The notes under the pieces: generated by a model
What the model saw: only the letters and a program-made list of their open reading frames with translations
Told to the model about the DNA's origin: nothing
The model's database searches: none
Shown: piece by piece, positions 35,651-45,271 of the stretch
Numbering within the stretch: the first letter of the stretch is position 1
Layout: the number at the start of each line of letters is the position of its first letter
Origin: Variovorax sp. PBL-E5
GTDB lineage: Bacteria; Pseudomonadota; Gammaproteobacteria; Burkholderiales; Burkholderiaceae_C
Direction: 5' to 3'
DNA length: 64,000 bases
Assembly: GCF_901827185.1 (NCBI RefSeq)
Contig: NZ_LR594671.1
Coordinates: forward strand, 248,001 to 312,000
Translations under genes and position numbers: made by a program

Positions 35651-36763
35651 ATGAGCCAGTTCAACCGTCGCGATTCCCTCAAGTCCCTGGCCGCGCTGGC
35701 CGCCGCCGGCACGCTCGGCGGATGGCGTACGCACGCCAATGCCCAGACACCGCTGACCGTCGGCGTCATCTACGTCGGCGCGCGCGATGACTACGGCTAC
35801 AACCAGTCCCATGCCCAAGCCGCCGCCGAGCTCAAGAAGATGCCCGGCATCAAGGTGGTCGAGGAAGAGAACGTGCCCGAGACCGCCGCCGTGCAAAAGA
35901 CCATGACCGGCATGATCGCGCAGGACGGTACCAAGCTGCTGTTCCCCACGTCCTTCGGCTACTTCGATCCCCACATCCTTGCCGTGGCGCCCAAGCATCC
36001 CGACGTGCGCTTCGCGCATTGCGGCGGCCTCTGGACCGACAAGAACCCGAAGAACGTCGGCAGCTTCTTCGGCTACATCGACGAGTGCCAGTACCTCAAC
36101 GGCGTGATCGCCGGCCACATGACGAAGAGCAACAAGATCGCCTTCGTCGCCGCCAAGCCGATCCCGCAGGTCCTGCGCAACATCAACGCCTTCGCCATGG
36201 GCGCGCGCTCGGTCAAGCCCGGCATCACCTGCAGCGTGATCTTCACCGGCGACTGGTCGATGGCCGTGAAGGAGGCCGAGGCCACCAACAGCCTGGCCGA
36301 CCAGGGCTGCGACGTCTTCACCATGCACGTCGACGGCCCCAAGGTGATCGTCGAGACCGCGGCCAAGCGCGGCAAGATGGTGTGCGGCTACCACGCGAGC
36401 CAGGCGAAGCTCGCGCCCGAGGCCTATCTCACCGGGGCCGAGTGGAACTGGCTCACCGCCTACAAGGCCGTCGTCGATGCGGCGCAGGCCGGCAAGCCCC
36501 ATCCCAACTTCCTGCGCGGCGGGCTGAAGGAAGGCTACGTGAAGATGTCGGCCTACGGCCCGACGGTCACCGACGCCGCGAAGAAGCAGGCCGACGAGAT
36601 CAAGGCGAAGATGCTCGCCGGCAACTTCGACATCTTCCAGGGTGGCCTGAAGGACAACAAGGGTGCGGTCGTGATCCCCGCCGGCAAGACACTCAAGCAG
36701 ACCGACCTCGAGCTCGAGAAGATGAACTACCTCGTCGAAGGCGTCGTGGGCTCGGCCGGCTGA
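35651..36763 (+). CDS. BMP-family ABC transporter substrate-binding protein
   Basis: A 370-residue exported receptor. The N-terminal N-R-R-D-S-L-K-S-L with an Ala-rich core ending A-N-A-Q is a likely Tat signal peptide of about 31 residues. The body matches the BMP/PnrA family: G-V-I-Y-V-G-A-R-D-D-Y-G-Y-N and G-S-F-F-G-Y-I-D-E. These receptors normally bind nucleosides or purine-like compounds, but here the surrounding hydrolases suggest biuret or a urea derivative. Two permease genes and, farther on, the ATPase complete the importer. Confidence 0.88.
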   Translation: MSQFNRRDSLKSLAALAAAGTLGGWRTHANAQTPLTVGVIYVGARDDYGYNQSHAQAAAELKKMPGIKVVEEENVPETAAVQKTMTGMIAQDGTKLLFPTSFGYFDPHILAVAPKHPDVRFAHCGGLWTDKNPKNVGSFFGYIDECQYLNGVIAGHMTKSNKIAFVAAKPIPQVLRNINAFAMGARSVKPGITCSVIFTGDWSMAVKEAEATNSLADQGCDVFTMHVDGPKVIVETAAKRGKMVCGYHASQAKLAPEAYLTGAEWNWLTAYKAVVDAAQAGKPHPNFLRGGLKEGYVKMSAYGPTVTDAAKKQADEIKAKMLAGNFDIFQGGLKDNKGAVVIPAGKTLKQTDLELEKMNYLVEGVVGSAG

Positions 36764-36790
36764 TCCGGTTTCTTCCATCGCGAGCCGACG

Positions 36791-37876
36791 ATGACCCACG
36801 CATTGAAAGAAGCCGCGCTGCCGGCGTTCGCCATCGCGGCGGCGCTGCTGCTGTTCGGCGTGTTCGTCTGGTTCGCCGGGGTGAGTCCGGGCCAGACCTG
36901 GGTCATCCTCTTCAAGGGCGCGTTCGGCGACTGGTTCTCGTGGCAGAACACGCTGCAGCGCGCGGCGCCGCTGATGCTCACCGCGCTGTGCGTTGCGATC
37001 CCCGCGCGCGCCGGCCTGGTCATCATCGGCGGCGAAGGCGCGCTGGTGCTGGGCGGACTGGCGTGCGCCGCATTGCCGTATGCAATGCCGCTGCCGGCCA
37101 ACATCGCCGGCACCGTGCTGCTGTGCGTGGCCGGCGCGGTCGCGGGCGGACTCTGGATCGCCTTCGCGGGCTGGCTGCGCCAGTACCGCGGCATCAACGA
37201 GACCATCAGCAGCCTGCTGCTCGCCTACATCGCGATCGGCCTCTTCAAGCACCTCGTCGAAGGCCCGCTGCGCGATCCGGCCAGCCTCAACAAGCCCGCG
37301 ACGCATTCGCTCGCGGACGGCCTGGGCATCGGTGGCATCGGCGGCTCCGACGTGCACTGGGGCCTGGTGATCGGCATCGTCGCCTGCCTGGCCTCGGGGC
37401 TGTGGCTGCGCTTCACCGCCTCGGGCTTCTCGGTGCGCGTGGTGGGCGGCAACCCGCGCACCGCGCAACTCGTGGGCCTGCGGGCGAACCGGCTGGTGCT
37501 TGCGGCCTGCGGGCTCGGCGGCGCCTGTGCCGGCGTCGCGGGCGCGGTCGAGGTCGCGGCGGTGCACACCAATGCCAATGCCGCGCTGATCGCGGGCTAC
37601 GGCTATTCCGGCATCCTGGTGTCCTTCATCGCGCGCCACAACCCCGTCGCGGTGATTCCGGTCGCGATCCTGTTCGGCGGCTTCGGCGCGGCGGGCAGCC
37701 TGCTGCAGCGCCGGCTCGGGCTGCCCGATGCCTCGGTGCTGGTGCTGCAGGGCATGGCCTTCGTGCTGATCCTGGCCAGCGAAGGGCTGCGCATGATCGA
37801 CTGGAAGGCGCTGGTGCGCAATCGCGCGCCGCGCCCGACGCAGCCGGCGCCGCTGGCCGAGGAAGCAACCCCATGA
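36791..37876 (+). CDS. BMP-type ABC transporter permease 1
   Basis: A 361-residue inner-membrane permease of the BPD_transp_2 family with about nine to ten helices. Family motifs [12 protein letters not shown] and [11 protein letters not shown] are visible, the second being the cytoplasmic coupling region. It begins 27 bases after the receptor gene and its stop overlaps the start of permease 2 (ATGA). Together they form the translocation pore. Confidence 0.9.
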   Translation: MTHALKEAALPAFAIAAALLLFGVFVWFAGVSPGQTWVILFKGAFGDWFSWQNTLQRAAPLMLTALCVAIPARAGLVIIGGEGALVLGGLACAALPYAMPLPANIAGTVLLCVAGAVAGGLWIAFAGWLRQYRGINETISSLLLAYIAIGLFKHLVEGPLRDPASLNKPATHSLADGLGIGGIGGSDVHWGLVIGIVACLASGLWLRFTASGFSVRVVGGNPRTAQLVGLRANRLVLAACGLGGACAGVAGAVEVAAVHTNANAALIAGYGYSGILVSFIARHNPVAVIPVAILFGGFGAAGSLLQRRLGLPDASVLVLQGMAFVLILASEGLRMIDWKALVRNRAPRPTQPAPLAEEATP

Positions 37877-38793
37877 CCACGGACCAGTGGATCGCGCTCG
37901 TGGCCGGCATCGTCGGCGGCGCGCTGCGCGTCGGCGCGCCCTTCCTGTTCGTGAGCCTCGGCGAATGCCTGACCGAGAAGTCGGGCCGCATCAACCTCGG
38001 GCTCGAAGGCGTGCTGGTGCTGTCGGCGATGGCTTCCTTCGGCGGCGCCTGGCTGACAGGGTCGCCCTGGCTCGGCGTGCTCGCCGGCGCCGCAGCCGGC
38101 GCGCTGCTCGCCTTGCTGCATGGCCTCCTGTGTTCGCTGGATCGCGTCAACGACGTCGCCACCGGCATCGCGCTGATGCTGTTCGGCACCGGCCTCGCGT
38201 TTTATCTCGGCAAGCCGCTGATCCAGCCGCAGGCGCCGCAGCTGCCGGCGATTCCGCTCGGCAACTGGAGCGACAACCCGGTGATCCGCTCGGCGCTGCA
38301 GCTCAATGCGCTGGTGCCGGTCGGCGTCCTGCTGGCGGTGCTGCTGTGGTGGGGCTTCGCGCACACGCGCGCCGGGCTGCTGGTGCGCATGGCCGGCGAT
38401 TCGGCCAATGCGACGCGCGCGCTCGGCTACTCGGTCGCCGGCCTGCGCATCGCCGCGACCACGGCCGGCGGCGCGATCGCCGGGCTCGGTGGCGCTTCGC
38501 TCACGCTCTTCTATCCGGGCAGCTGGAACGAAGGCATTTCCAGCGGCCAGGGCCTGATCGCCGTGGCGCTGGTGATCTTCGCGCGCTGGAGCCCGCTGCG
38601 CTGCATCGGCGCCGCACTGCTGTTCGGCGGCGCCGGCGCGATCGGGCCGGCGCTGCAATCGATCGGCGTCGGCTGGGGCTACCACCTGTTCAACACGGTG
38701 CCCTACGTGCTCACGCTGGTGATCCTGGTGCTGACCTGCAAGCCGGGCAGCGTGGCCGTCGGCAGCCCCGGCGAGCTTTCGTCCACACGTTGA
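37873..38793 (+). CDS. BMP-type ABC transporter permease 2
   Basis: A 306-residue second permease of the same family, with the diagnostic [13 protein letters not shown] motif at about 34-46 and [11 protein letters not shown]. About eight to nine helices. Start ATG 37873 overlaps the stop of permease 1. It is followed 18 bases later by the formamidase gene on the same transcript. Confidence 0.9.
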   Translation: MTTDQWIALVAGIVGGALRVGAPFLFVSLGECLTEKSGRINLGLEGVLVLSAMASFGGAWLTGSPWLGVLAGAAAGALLALLHGLLCSLDRVNDVATGIALMLFGTGLAFYLGKPLIQPQAPQLPAIPLGNWSDNPVIRSALQLNALVPVGVLLAVLLWWGFAHTRAGLLVRMAGDSANATRALGYSVAGLRIAATTAGGAIAGLGGASLTLFYPGSWNEGISSGQGLIAVALVIFARWSPLRCIGAALLFGGAGAIGPALQSIGVGWGYHLFNTVPYVLTLVILVLTCKPGSVAVGSPGELSSTR

Positions 38794-38811
38794 AGAAGAA
38801 GGAACTCGGCA

Positions 38812-39855
38812 ATGAGCGGTCTGGGCGGTCTGAACAAATCCGAGCACGGCGTCGTCGTCGGCCTGGTGCAGCTGCAACTTCCGGTGGTCAGGACGCCTGC
38901 GGAGCTGGCGGCGCAGACGCGGCGCATCTGCGAACTGGTCGGCAAGGCGCGCCGCAATCAGGGCACGATGGACCTGGTCGTGTTCCCGGAGTATTCGCTG
39001 CACGGCCTGTCGATGGACACCGCGCCCGAGATCATGTGCACGCTCGACGGGCCCGAGGTCGCGGCCTTCCGGCAGGCCTGCATCGACCACTTGATCTGGG
39101 GCTGCTTCTCGATCATGGAGGCCAACCCCGGCGGCAACCCCTACAACAGCGGCCTGATCATCGACGACAAGGGCGCCATCCGCTTGTACTACCGCAAGAT
39201 GCATCCATGGGTGCCGGTCGAGCCCTGGGAGCCCGGCAACCTCGGCGTGCCGGTGTGCGACGGCCCCAACGGCAGCAAGCTCGCGCTCCTCATCTGCCAC
39301 GACGGCATGCTGCCCGAGATGGCGCGCGAGGCCGCGTACAAGGGCGCCGAGATCATCCTGCGCACGGCCGGCTACACGGCGCCGATCCGCCACGCCTGGC
39401 GCATCACCAACCAGGCCAATGCCTTCTGCAACCTCGCCTATACCGCGAGCGTCTGCATGTGCGGCAGCGACGGCACATTCGATTCGATGGGCGAGGGCAT
39501 GTTCTGCAACTTCGACGGCACCGTGCTGGCCGAGGGCGGCGGCCGCGCCGACGAAATCATCACTGCCGAGCTGCGCCCCGACCTCGTGCGCGAGGCCCGC
39601 ACCGGCTGGGGCGTGGAGAACAACATCTACCAGCTCTACCACCGCGGCTACGTCGCGGTGCGCGGCGGCGCCCAGGACTTCCCCTACACCTACATGCAGG
39701 ACATGGCCTCGGGCAGCTACCGCCTGCCGTGGCACGACCAGGTCCGGGTGACCGACGGCAGCGGCTTCGGCTTCGCGCCGCCGCTGCGTGCCTACCAGGG
39801 CCCCGAGGCGCATCCGCTGGTGCCGCAGATTCCCCGAACGCTCAACGACACATGA
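38812..39855 (+). CDS. amiF: Formamidase (AmiF-type nitrilase-superfamily amidohydrolase)
   Basis: A 347-residue nitrilase-superfamily enzyme close to AmiF formamidases, which release ammonia and formate from formamide. The catalytic triad is Glu60 (V-F-P-E-Y-S), Lys129 (Y-R-K-M-H-P-W) and Cys162 (L-I-C-H-D-G-M), with the typical W-V-P-V-E-P-W. The length is typical of the AmiE/AmiF group, and AmiE-like aliphatic amidase activity is not excluded. Its stop overlaps the biuret hydrolase start (ATGA), so it belongs to the nitrogen-release operon. Confidence 0.87.
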   Translation: MSGLGGLNKSEHGVVVGLVQLQLPVVRTPAELAAQTRRICELVGKARRNQGTMDLVVFPEYSLHGLSMDTAPEIMCTLDGPEVAAFRQACIDHLIWGCFSIMEANPGGNPYNSGLIIDDKGAIRLYYRKMHPWVPVEPWEPGNLGVPVCDGPNGSKLALLICHDGMLPEMAREAAYKGAEIILRTAGYTAPIRHAWRITNQANAFCNLAYTASVCMCGSDGTFDSMGEGMFCNFDGTVLAEGGGRADEIITAELRPDLVREARTGWGVENNIYQLYHRGYVAVRGGAQDFPYTYMQDMASGSYRLPWHDQVRVTDGSGFGFAPPLRAYQGPEAHPLVPQIPRTLNDT

Positions 39856-40571
39856 ACACGCCCATGCCATCGTCACCCGAATGCTTCGTCGCCGCCGAAC
39901 CCTATGCCTGGCCCTACAACGGCGCGCTGCGGCCCGACAACACGGCGCTGATCGTGATCGACATGCAGACCGATTTCTGCGGCAAGGGCGGCTACGTCGA
40001 CGTGATGGGTTACGACCTGTCGCTGGTGCAGGCGCCGATCGCGCCGATCGCGCGCACGCTGGCGCGCCTGCGGCCGCTCGGCTTCCACGTCATCCACACG
40101 CGCGAAGGCCATCGGCCCGATCTCGCCGATCTGCCGGCCAACAAGCGCTGGCGCTCGCGCCAGATCGGCGCCGGCGGCGTGGGCATCGGCGACGACGGTC
40201 CCTGCGGCCGCATCCTGGTGCGCGGCGAACCGGGCTGGGAGATCATCCCCGCGCTGGCGCCGCTGGCCGGCGAGGTCGTGATCGACAAGCCCGGCAAGGG
40301 CTCCTTCTATGCGACCGACCTCGAGCTGGTCCTGCGCACGCGCGGCATCCAGAACCTGATCCTGGCCGGCATCACCACCGACGTCTGCGTGCACACCACG
40401 ATGCGCGATGCCAACGACCGCGGCTTCGAATGCCTCTTGCTGTCGGACTGCACGGCGGCGACCGACCACGGCAACCACCTCGCCGCGCTGAAGATGATCA
40501 CCATGCAGGGCGGCGTGTTCGGCGCGCATGCGCCCTCGGGCGCCTTGCTCGAAGCGCTGTCGGCGATGTGA
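39852..40571 (+). CDS. biuH: Biuret amidohydrolase-like cysteine hydrolase
   Basis: A 239-residue isochorismatase-like hydrolase. The triad residues are Asp37 (V-I-D-M-Q-T-D-F), Lys149 (K-P-G-K-G-S-F) and Cys179 (T-T-D-V-C-V-H). Spacing matches BiuH, which cleaves biuret to allophanate and ammonia. Clustering with atzF, which consumes allophanate, supports that role. RutB-type ureidoacrylate hydrolase is a close alternative. It is coupled to amiF upstream and followed by the ABC ATPase after 14 bases. Confidence 0.8.
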   Translation: MNTPMPSSPECFVAAEPYAWPYNGALRPDNTALIVIDMQTDFCGKGGYVDVMGYDLSLVQAPIAPIARTLARLRPLGFHVIHTREGHRPDLADLPANKRWRSRQIGAGGVGIGDDGPCGRILVRGEPGWEIIPALAPLAGEVVIDKPGKGSFYATDLELVLRTRGIQNLILAGITTDVCVHTTMRDANDRGFECLLLSDCTAATDHGNHLAALKMITMQGGVFGAHAPSGALLEALSAM

Positions 40572-40585
40572 GGCACGGGGGCCGC

Positions 40586-42226
40586 ATGTCCGAAGCCTCG
40601 CACACGCCGATCGGCGCATTGCCCGCCGGCACCGGCGCGCTCGCACTCGGCACCTATGAACTGACCAAGCGCTTCGGCAGCTTCACCGCGATGGACCGCG
40701 TGACGATGAATGTCGCGCCCGGCACGGTGCATGCGCTGCTGGGCGAGAACGGCGCCGGCAAGAGCACGCTGGTCAAGTGCGTGGCCGGCTTCCAGCGCGC
40801 CGAGGAAGGCAGCATCCTGATCGACGGCCGCGAGCAGGACATCGCCAACCCGGTGGTCGCGCGCGCGCTCGGCATCGGCATGGTCTACCAGCACTTCACG
40901 CTGGCGCCCGGCATGACGGTGGCCGAGAACCTGCTGCTGGCCGGCGGCAAGACGCCGGCGCTGATCGACTGGAAGACGAAGCGCATCGAGCTCGCGGACT
41001 TCCTCGCGACCACGCCCTTTCGCCTCGACCTCGATGTGCGGCCATCGGAGCTCGCAGCCGGCGAGAAGCAGAAGCTCGAACTGCTCAAGCAGCTGTACCT
41101 GAAGCCGCGCCTCCTGATCCTCGACGAGCCGACCTCGGTGCTGACGCCGCAGGAGGCCGACGAGGTGCTGGGCCACGTGCGCGCGTTCGCACGCAGCGGC
41201 CAGTGCACCGTGCTGATCATCACGCACAAGTTCCGCGAGGTGATGGCCTATGCCGACAGCGTCACCGTGCTGCGGCGCGGCCGGGCCGTGCATCACTGTG
41301 CCGTGGCCGACACGGAGCCGGCGCGGCTGGCCGCGGCCATGATGGGCGAGGGCGATGCGCCGCCGCCGGAGGGTGACGCTGCGGCGCGGGTCGGGCGCGC
41401 GCTGCATGCGGCGAAGGACACCGCGGCGGATGCGCCGATCACCCTGCAGGTCGAGGGCCTGCAGGCGCAGGGCGATCGCGGCACGCTCGCCGTGCACGAC
41501 CTGAGCCTTGCGGTGCGCGCGGGCGAGATCCTCGGCGTGGCCGGCGTCTCGGGCAACGGCCAGCGCGAACTGGTCGAGGCGCTGGTCGGCCAGCGCGCGC
41601 GGCTGGCCGGGCGGGTCAGCGTGATGGGCGAGCCCTACCGCGCGCGGCGCGAGGAGAACCGCCGCCTCAAGGTGCGCAGCCTGCCCGAGGAGCCGCTGCG
41701 CAATGCCTGCGTCGGCGATCTGAGCGTGGCCGAGAACATGGCGCTGCGCGACTTCGACCAGCCGCCGCTGGCCTGGCGCGCGATGGGCGCCGGCCTGCTC
41801 GACTTCGCGCAGTGGCGCCGCCGGGCGCGTGCGTGGATCGCCGAGTACGGCGTCAAGACCCAGGGCGAGGGCGCGCCGATCCGCAGCCTGTCGGGCGGCA
41901 ACGTGCAGCGCGCGGTGCTGGCGCGCGAACTGGCCGGCGACATCAACGTGCTGATCGCGGCGAACCCCGTGTTCGGCCTGGACTTCGCCGCGGTGGCCGA
42001 GATCCACGGCCGGATCATGCAGGTGCGCGCGAAGGGCGGCGCGGTGCTGCTGATCAGCGAGGACCTCGACGAGTTGCTCGAGATGGCCGACCGCATCGTC
42101 GTGATGAGCGAAGGGCGGATCGTCTTCGAGACCGCTGCCGCGACGGCCGAGCGGCACGTGCTCGGGGCGCACATGGGCGGCGGCGATCACCACGCGCCTG
42201 CGAGCGATGGTGTCTTGCCCCACTGA
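40586..42226 (+). CDS. BMP-type ABC transporter ATP-binding protein (two ATPase domains)
   Basis: A 546-residue protein with two nucleotide-binding domains, as in sugar and nucleoside importers. Domain 1 has Walker [10 protein letters not shown] near residue 54 and Walker B L-L-I-L-D-E-P-T. Domain 2 has a degenerate Walker A (G-V-S-G-N-G-Q-R) and Walker B replaced by N-V-L-I-A-A-N-P, with signature L-S-G-G-N-V-Q. It energises the two permeases, separated from them only by the two hydrolase genes. A start at ATG 40586 is used. Confidence 0.92.
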   Translation: MSEASHTPIGALPAGTGALALGTYELTKRFGSFTAMDRVTMNVAPGTVHALLGENGAGKSTLVKCVAGFQRAEEGSILIDGREQDIANPVVARALGIGMVYQHFTLAPGMTVAENLLLAGGKTPALIDWKTKRIELADFLATTPFRLDLDVRPSELAAGEKQKLELLKQLYLKPRLLILDEPTSVLTPQEADEVLGHVRAFARSGQCTVLIITHKFREVMAYADSVTVLRRGRAVHHCAVADTEPARLAAAMMGEGDAPPPEGDAAARVGRALHAAKDTAADAPITLQVEGLQAQGDRGTLAVHDLSLAVRAGEILGVAGVSGNGQRELVEALVGQRARLAGRVSVMGEPYRARREENRRLKVRSLPEEPLRNACVGDLSVAENMALRDFDQPPLAWRAMGAGLLDFAQWRRRARAWIAEYGVKTQGEGAPIRSLSGGNVQRAVLARELAGDINVLIAANPVFGLDFAAVAEIHGRIMQVRAKGGAVLLISEDLDELLEMADRIVVMSEGRIVFETAAATAERHVLGAHMGGGDHHAPASDGVLPH

Positions 42227-42246
42227 TCGTTCCACCGAAAGCCCCC

Positions 42247-42912
42247 ATGCGCATCGACGCCCAGCCCTTCGCCTACGAGTTCGAGATTGCGCACACCGCG
42301 CTCGTGCTGATCGACATGCAGCGCGACTTCATCGAGCCCGGCGGCTTCGGCGAAACGCTGGGCAACGACGTCTCGCTGCTCGAAGCCATCGTGCCCGCGA
42401 CGCGCCGGACGCTGCAGGCCTGGCGCCGCGCCGGCGGCCTCGTGGTCCACACGCGCGAGGCGCACCGGCCCGATCTTGCCGACTGCCCGCCGGCCAAGCG
42501 CAACCGCGGCAACCCGCGCCTGCGCATCGGCGACGCCGGGCCAATGGGCCGCATCCTGGTCGCCGGCGAGCCGGGCAGCCAGATCATCGACGCGCTGGCG
42601 CCGATCGAGGGCGAGCTCGTGATCGACAAGCCCGGCAAGGGCGCCTTCTACGCCACCGCGCTGCACGAGACGCTGCAGCAGCGCGGCATCACGCACCTGC
42701 TGTTCGGCGGCGTCACCACCGAGGTCTGCGTGCAGACCAGCATGCGCGAGGCCAACGACCGCGGCTACGAAGGCCTGCTGCTGGAGGACTGCACCGAGAG
42801 TTACTTCCCCGCCTTCAAGACGGCCGCCCTCGAGATGATCCGCGCCCAGGGCGCGATCGTCGGCTGGACCGCGCCGAGCGCCGCGCTGCGGGCCGCGCTC
42901 GGCAACGACTAA
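42247..42912 (+). CDS. Second BiuH-like cysteine hydrolase
   Basis: A 221-residue isochorismatase-like hydrolase, clearly paralogous to the biuH product (shared T-R-E-x-H-R-P-D-L-A-D and I-D-K-P-G-K-G). The triad is Asp23, Lys131 and Cys161 (T-T-E-V-C-V-Q). Its different N-terminus and pocket residues suggest a related but distinct carbamoyl substrate. It follows the ABC ATPase by 20 bases and precedes the regulator gene by ten. The exact substrate is unknown. Confidence 0.82.
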   Translation: MRIDAQPFAYEFEIAHTALVLIDMQRDFIEPGGFGETLGNDVSLLEAIVPATRRTLQAWRRAGGLVVHTREAHRPDLADCPPAKRNRGNPRLRIGDAGPMGRILVAGEPGSQIIDALAPIEGELVIDKPGKGAFYATALHETLQQRGITHLLFGGVTTEVCVQTSMREANDRGYEGLLLEDCTESYFPAFKTAALEMIRAQGAIVGWTAPSAALRAALGND

Positions 42913-42922
42913 CATCCTTCGC

Positions 42923-43672
42923 GTGCCCCACGTCCGACCCCGCCCCAAGTCCCGGCCCGCCGCGGCGGCGCCCGTGGAAGAACCGATCGCGTTCCGCACC
43001 CGCGCCGACGAGGTCTACGCGCAGCTCAAGCGCGATGTCGCCGAATTCCAGCTCGTGCCCGGCGACCGCTTCACCGAGAACGAGATCAGCGAGCGCCTCG
43101 GCGTCTCGCGCACGCCGGTGCGCCAGGCGCTGTTCAGGCTGCAGCAGGAAGGCTTCGTCGAGGTGCTGTTCCGCAGCGGCTGGCGCGTGCTGCCTTTCGA
43201 CTTCGACAAGTTCGAGCAGCTCTACGATCTGCGCATGGTGCTCGAGACCACGGCCGTGCACCGCCTGTGCGAAAGCGATCACCGCGTCGATCGCAGCCTG
43301 CTCGATCAGCTGGCCGGCATCTGGCTGGTGCCGGCCGCGCAGCGCAGCGCCGACACGGTGCAGGTCGCGCAATGGGACGAGGCCTTTCATTGCGCACTGG
43401 TCGCGGCCGCGGGCAACAGCGAGATGGCGCGCGTGCACCGCGACGTCACCGACCGCATCCGCATCATCCGCCGGCTCGACTTCACCCAGCAGCCGCGCAT
43501 CGATGCGACCTACGACGAGCACGCGAAGATCCTGAAGGCGATCCGCGCCAACCGCGGCGACCAGGCCGCGATGCTGCTGCGCGCGCACATCGAAACCAGC
43601 CAGGCCGAGGTGCGCAAGATCACGCTGCACCAGGTGCACATGGCGCGGCACGCGGGCCGCGCGCCGCGCTAG
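42923..43672 (+). CDS. GntR-family (FCD) transcriptional regulator
   Basis: A 249-residue regulator starting at GTG 42923. It has an N-terminal winged helix (F-T-E-N-E-I-S-E-R-L-G-V-S-R-T-P-V-R-Q-A) and an FCD-type all-helical effector domain with likely metal-ligand Asp/His residues (W-D-E-A-F-H and Y-D-E-H-A-K-I). It is the last gene of the nitrogen locus and probably controls it through the two TCTTGTA-type dyads at 33411 and 35585. Its stop overlaps the convergent esterase gene by four bases. Confidence 0.87.
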   Translation: MPHVRPRPKSRPAAAAPVEEPIAFRTRADEVYAQLKRDVAEFQLVPGDRFTENEISERLGVSRTPVRQALFRLQQEGFVEVLFRSGWRVLPFDFDKFEQLYDLRMVLETTAVHRLCESDHRVDRSLLDQLAGIWLVPAAQRSADTVQVAQWDEAFHCALVAAAGNSEMARVHRDVTDRIRIIRRLDFTQQPRIDATYDEHAKILKAIRANRGDQAAMLLRAHIETSQAEVRKITLHQVHMARHAGRAPR

Positions 43673-45255
43673 CTGGCGGGCGCCTGGCAGCGGAAATTCT
43701 TCGCCTCGTCGCTGCTGCCGCTGCCGTCGTAGACCGCAACCTTGGGATAGGCGCACAGCGGACGCGTGCGATCGACGGCGCCGCGGGTCTTGTGCGTGAC
43801 CAGCACGCGTTCGGGCGCCGTGCCTTTCTCCACCCAGCGCGTGAGCGTATCCATCGGGTCGAACACATCGGGCAGGTCGCCCGTGCTCGCGCAGCCATTG
43901 GAGCCCGGCACCATGAAGAGGCGATAGAACTTCTGCGTGCGCGCGATCGCCTGCTCGCGGTCGCCGCGCGCGTCGAGCGCGGACAGCACCGACTCGTAGT
44001 ACTCGACGCTGCGCATCGCCGGATGCACCGTGTCCTTCCAGCCGTGGTACTGGAACAGCTTGCCGCCGCGCTGCGCGAAGGCACGCAGGTCGGGGTCGGT
44101 GGCATTGAGGATGCGGTCGAAGCCGGTGCGCGATGTGACCCAGTCGGCATCGAAGTCATAGCTGCGCCAGTCCCAGTCGGGCCGCTTGAAGACCATGTAC
44201 TTGAAGAACTGGTCCGCCGTCGCATAGATGTTCGGGCCGTTGACCACGCCGCCCCAGCCGAGCTCGCTGCCGGGCGTGAGGCCGGGGTAGATCTCTTCGC
44301 CGGTGCGTGGGTTGCGCGGCCCGGCATAGAGCTTCTTCAATGCGCCGACCTGTTCGCCGCTCAGGCAGGCGGCCGCGTCCTGGCCGGACTGGCACTGCAG
44401 CACCGCAGGATCGAAGCCGCAGCGGCGAGGGTCCTCGATGGAGTTGTCGGTGACGCCGTCGAGTGCGTCGCAGGCCTTCAGCACCGCCTTGTTGACGAGC
44501 GACAGCTGCGCCGACGACAGCCTGGTCGCCGGATTGGCGAAGGTGGCCTGGCCGTTCCACACGTACTGCGCGCGGTTGCCGATCTGGTCGAAGTTCGCAT
44601 CGCCGACGCTGATGCCGTCGTAGTCGGCCGGGTAGCGCTGCGCTTCGGTCAGCGCCTGCTTGCCGCCGGTCGAGCAGCCGTTCCAGTAGGCATGGTGCGC
44701 GGCACGGTCATAGAAGGCGTTGACGAGGGTCTTGGCATTGACCGTCATCTCGTGCACGGCGCGATAGCCGTAGTCGGCCAGCTGCTGCGGGTTCTGCATC
44801 CAGGGCAGCGGGTCGTTGCCCGCATGGCCGGTGTCGGTGCTGGCGACCGCGTAGCCGCGCGCCAGCTGCCAGGCCATGTCGCCATAGTCAAGCGTGCCTG
44901 CGAAGCCGTGGTTGCCCACGCCTTCGAAGCGGCCGTTCCAGCCGGTGAGCGGCATCCAGAGCTCGAAGCCGATCGACGGCGCGACCACGGCCTTGACCTT
45001 GCAGAACGCCGGCAGTCGGGTGGCCGGCGTGTTCGGCGGGAAGGTCGGCACCGGCGTGCCCGAGGGCAGCGGGCCGGCGGGCACTTCGAGCGCGCTCTGC
45101 ACGGTGGTTTGCGGCAGCTTGAGCTGTTCGAGCTCGGCGCAGGCCATCGGTGCGGCCCGTGCGCTGCCGCACCAGGCCGTGGCGCAGGCGAGGAGCGCCA
45201 GCGTGAACCTGAAGCGCGTCGCCGTCGACGTGTGGGAATCGCTCTGCGAATGCAT
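43669..45255 (-). CDS. Tannase/feruloyl-esterase-family hydrolase with atypical His site
   Basis: A 528-residue exported protein: signal peptide about 1-35 (T-L-A-L-L-A-C ... A-R-A-A), then a tannase-fold alpha/beta hydrolase. The nucleophile is Ser195 in G-C-S-T-G-G-K-Q and the acid Asp lies in H-G-W-K-D-T-V-H-P. Family members have a catalytic His-Cys pair in a P-G-M-G-H-C motif; here the equivalent reads P-G-S-N-G-C, so the Cys is kept but the His is missing. Activity is therefore uncertain. It is the last gene of a minus-strand catabolic operon. Confidence 0.82.
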   Translation of the reverse strand: MHSQSDSHTSTATRFRFTLALLACATAWCGSARAAPMACAELEQLKLPQTTVQSALEVPAGPLPSGTPVPTFPPNTPATRLPAFCKVKAVVAPSIGFELWMPLTGWNGRFEGVGNHGFAGTLDYGDMAWQLARGYAVASTDTGHAGNDPLPWMQNPQQLADYGYRAVHEMTVNAKTLVNAFYDRAAHHAYWNGCSTGGKQALTEAQRYPADYDGISVGDANFDQIGNRAQYVWNGQATFANPATRLSSAQLSLVNKAVLKACDALDGVTDNSIEDPRRCGFDPAVLQCQSGQDAAACLSGEQVGALKKLYAGPRNPRTGEEIYPGLTPGSELGWGGVVNGPNIYATADQFFKYMVFKRPDWDWRSYDFDADWVTSRTGFDRILNATDPDLRAFAQRGGKLFQYHGWKDTVHPAMRSVEYYESVLSALDARGDREQAIARTQKFYRLFMVPGSNGCASTGDLPDVFDPMDTLTRWVEKGTAPERVLVTHKTRGAVDRTRPLCAYPKVAVYDGSGSSDEAKNFRCQAPAS

Positions 45256-45271
45256 GCCGGTGCTCCTCGAA

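Noticed and set aside
39852..40571. Isochorismatase in siderophore synthesis
   Set aside because: The family fold is shared, but the neighbours are allophanate hydrolase, formamidase and an importer, and no siderophore gene is present.
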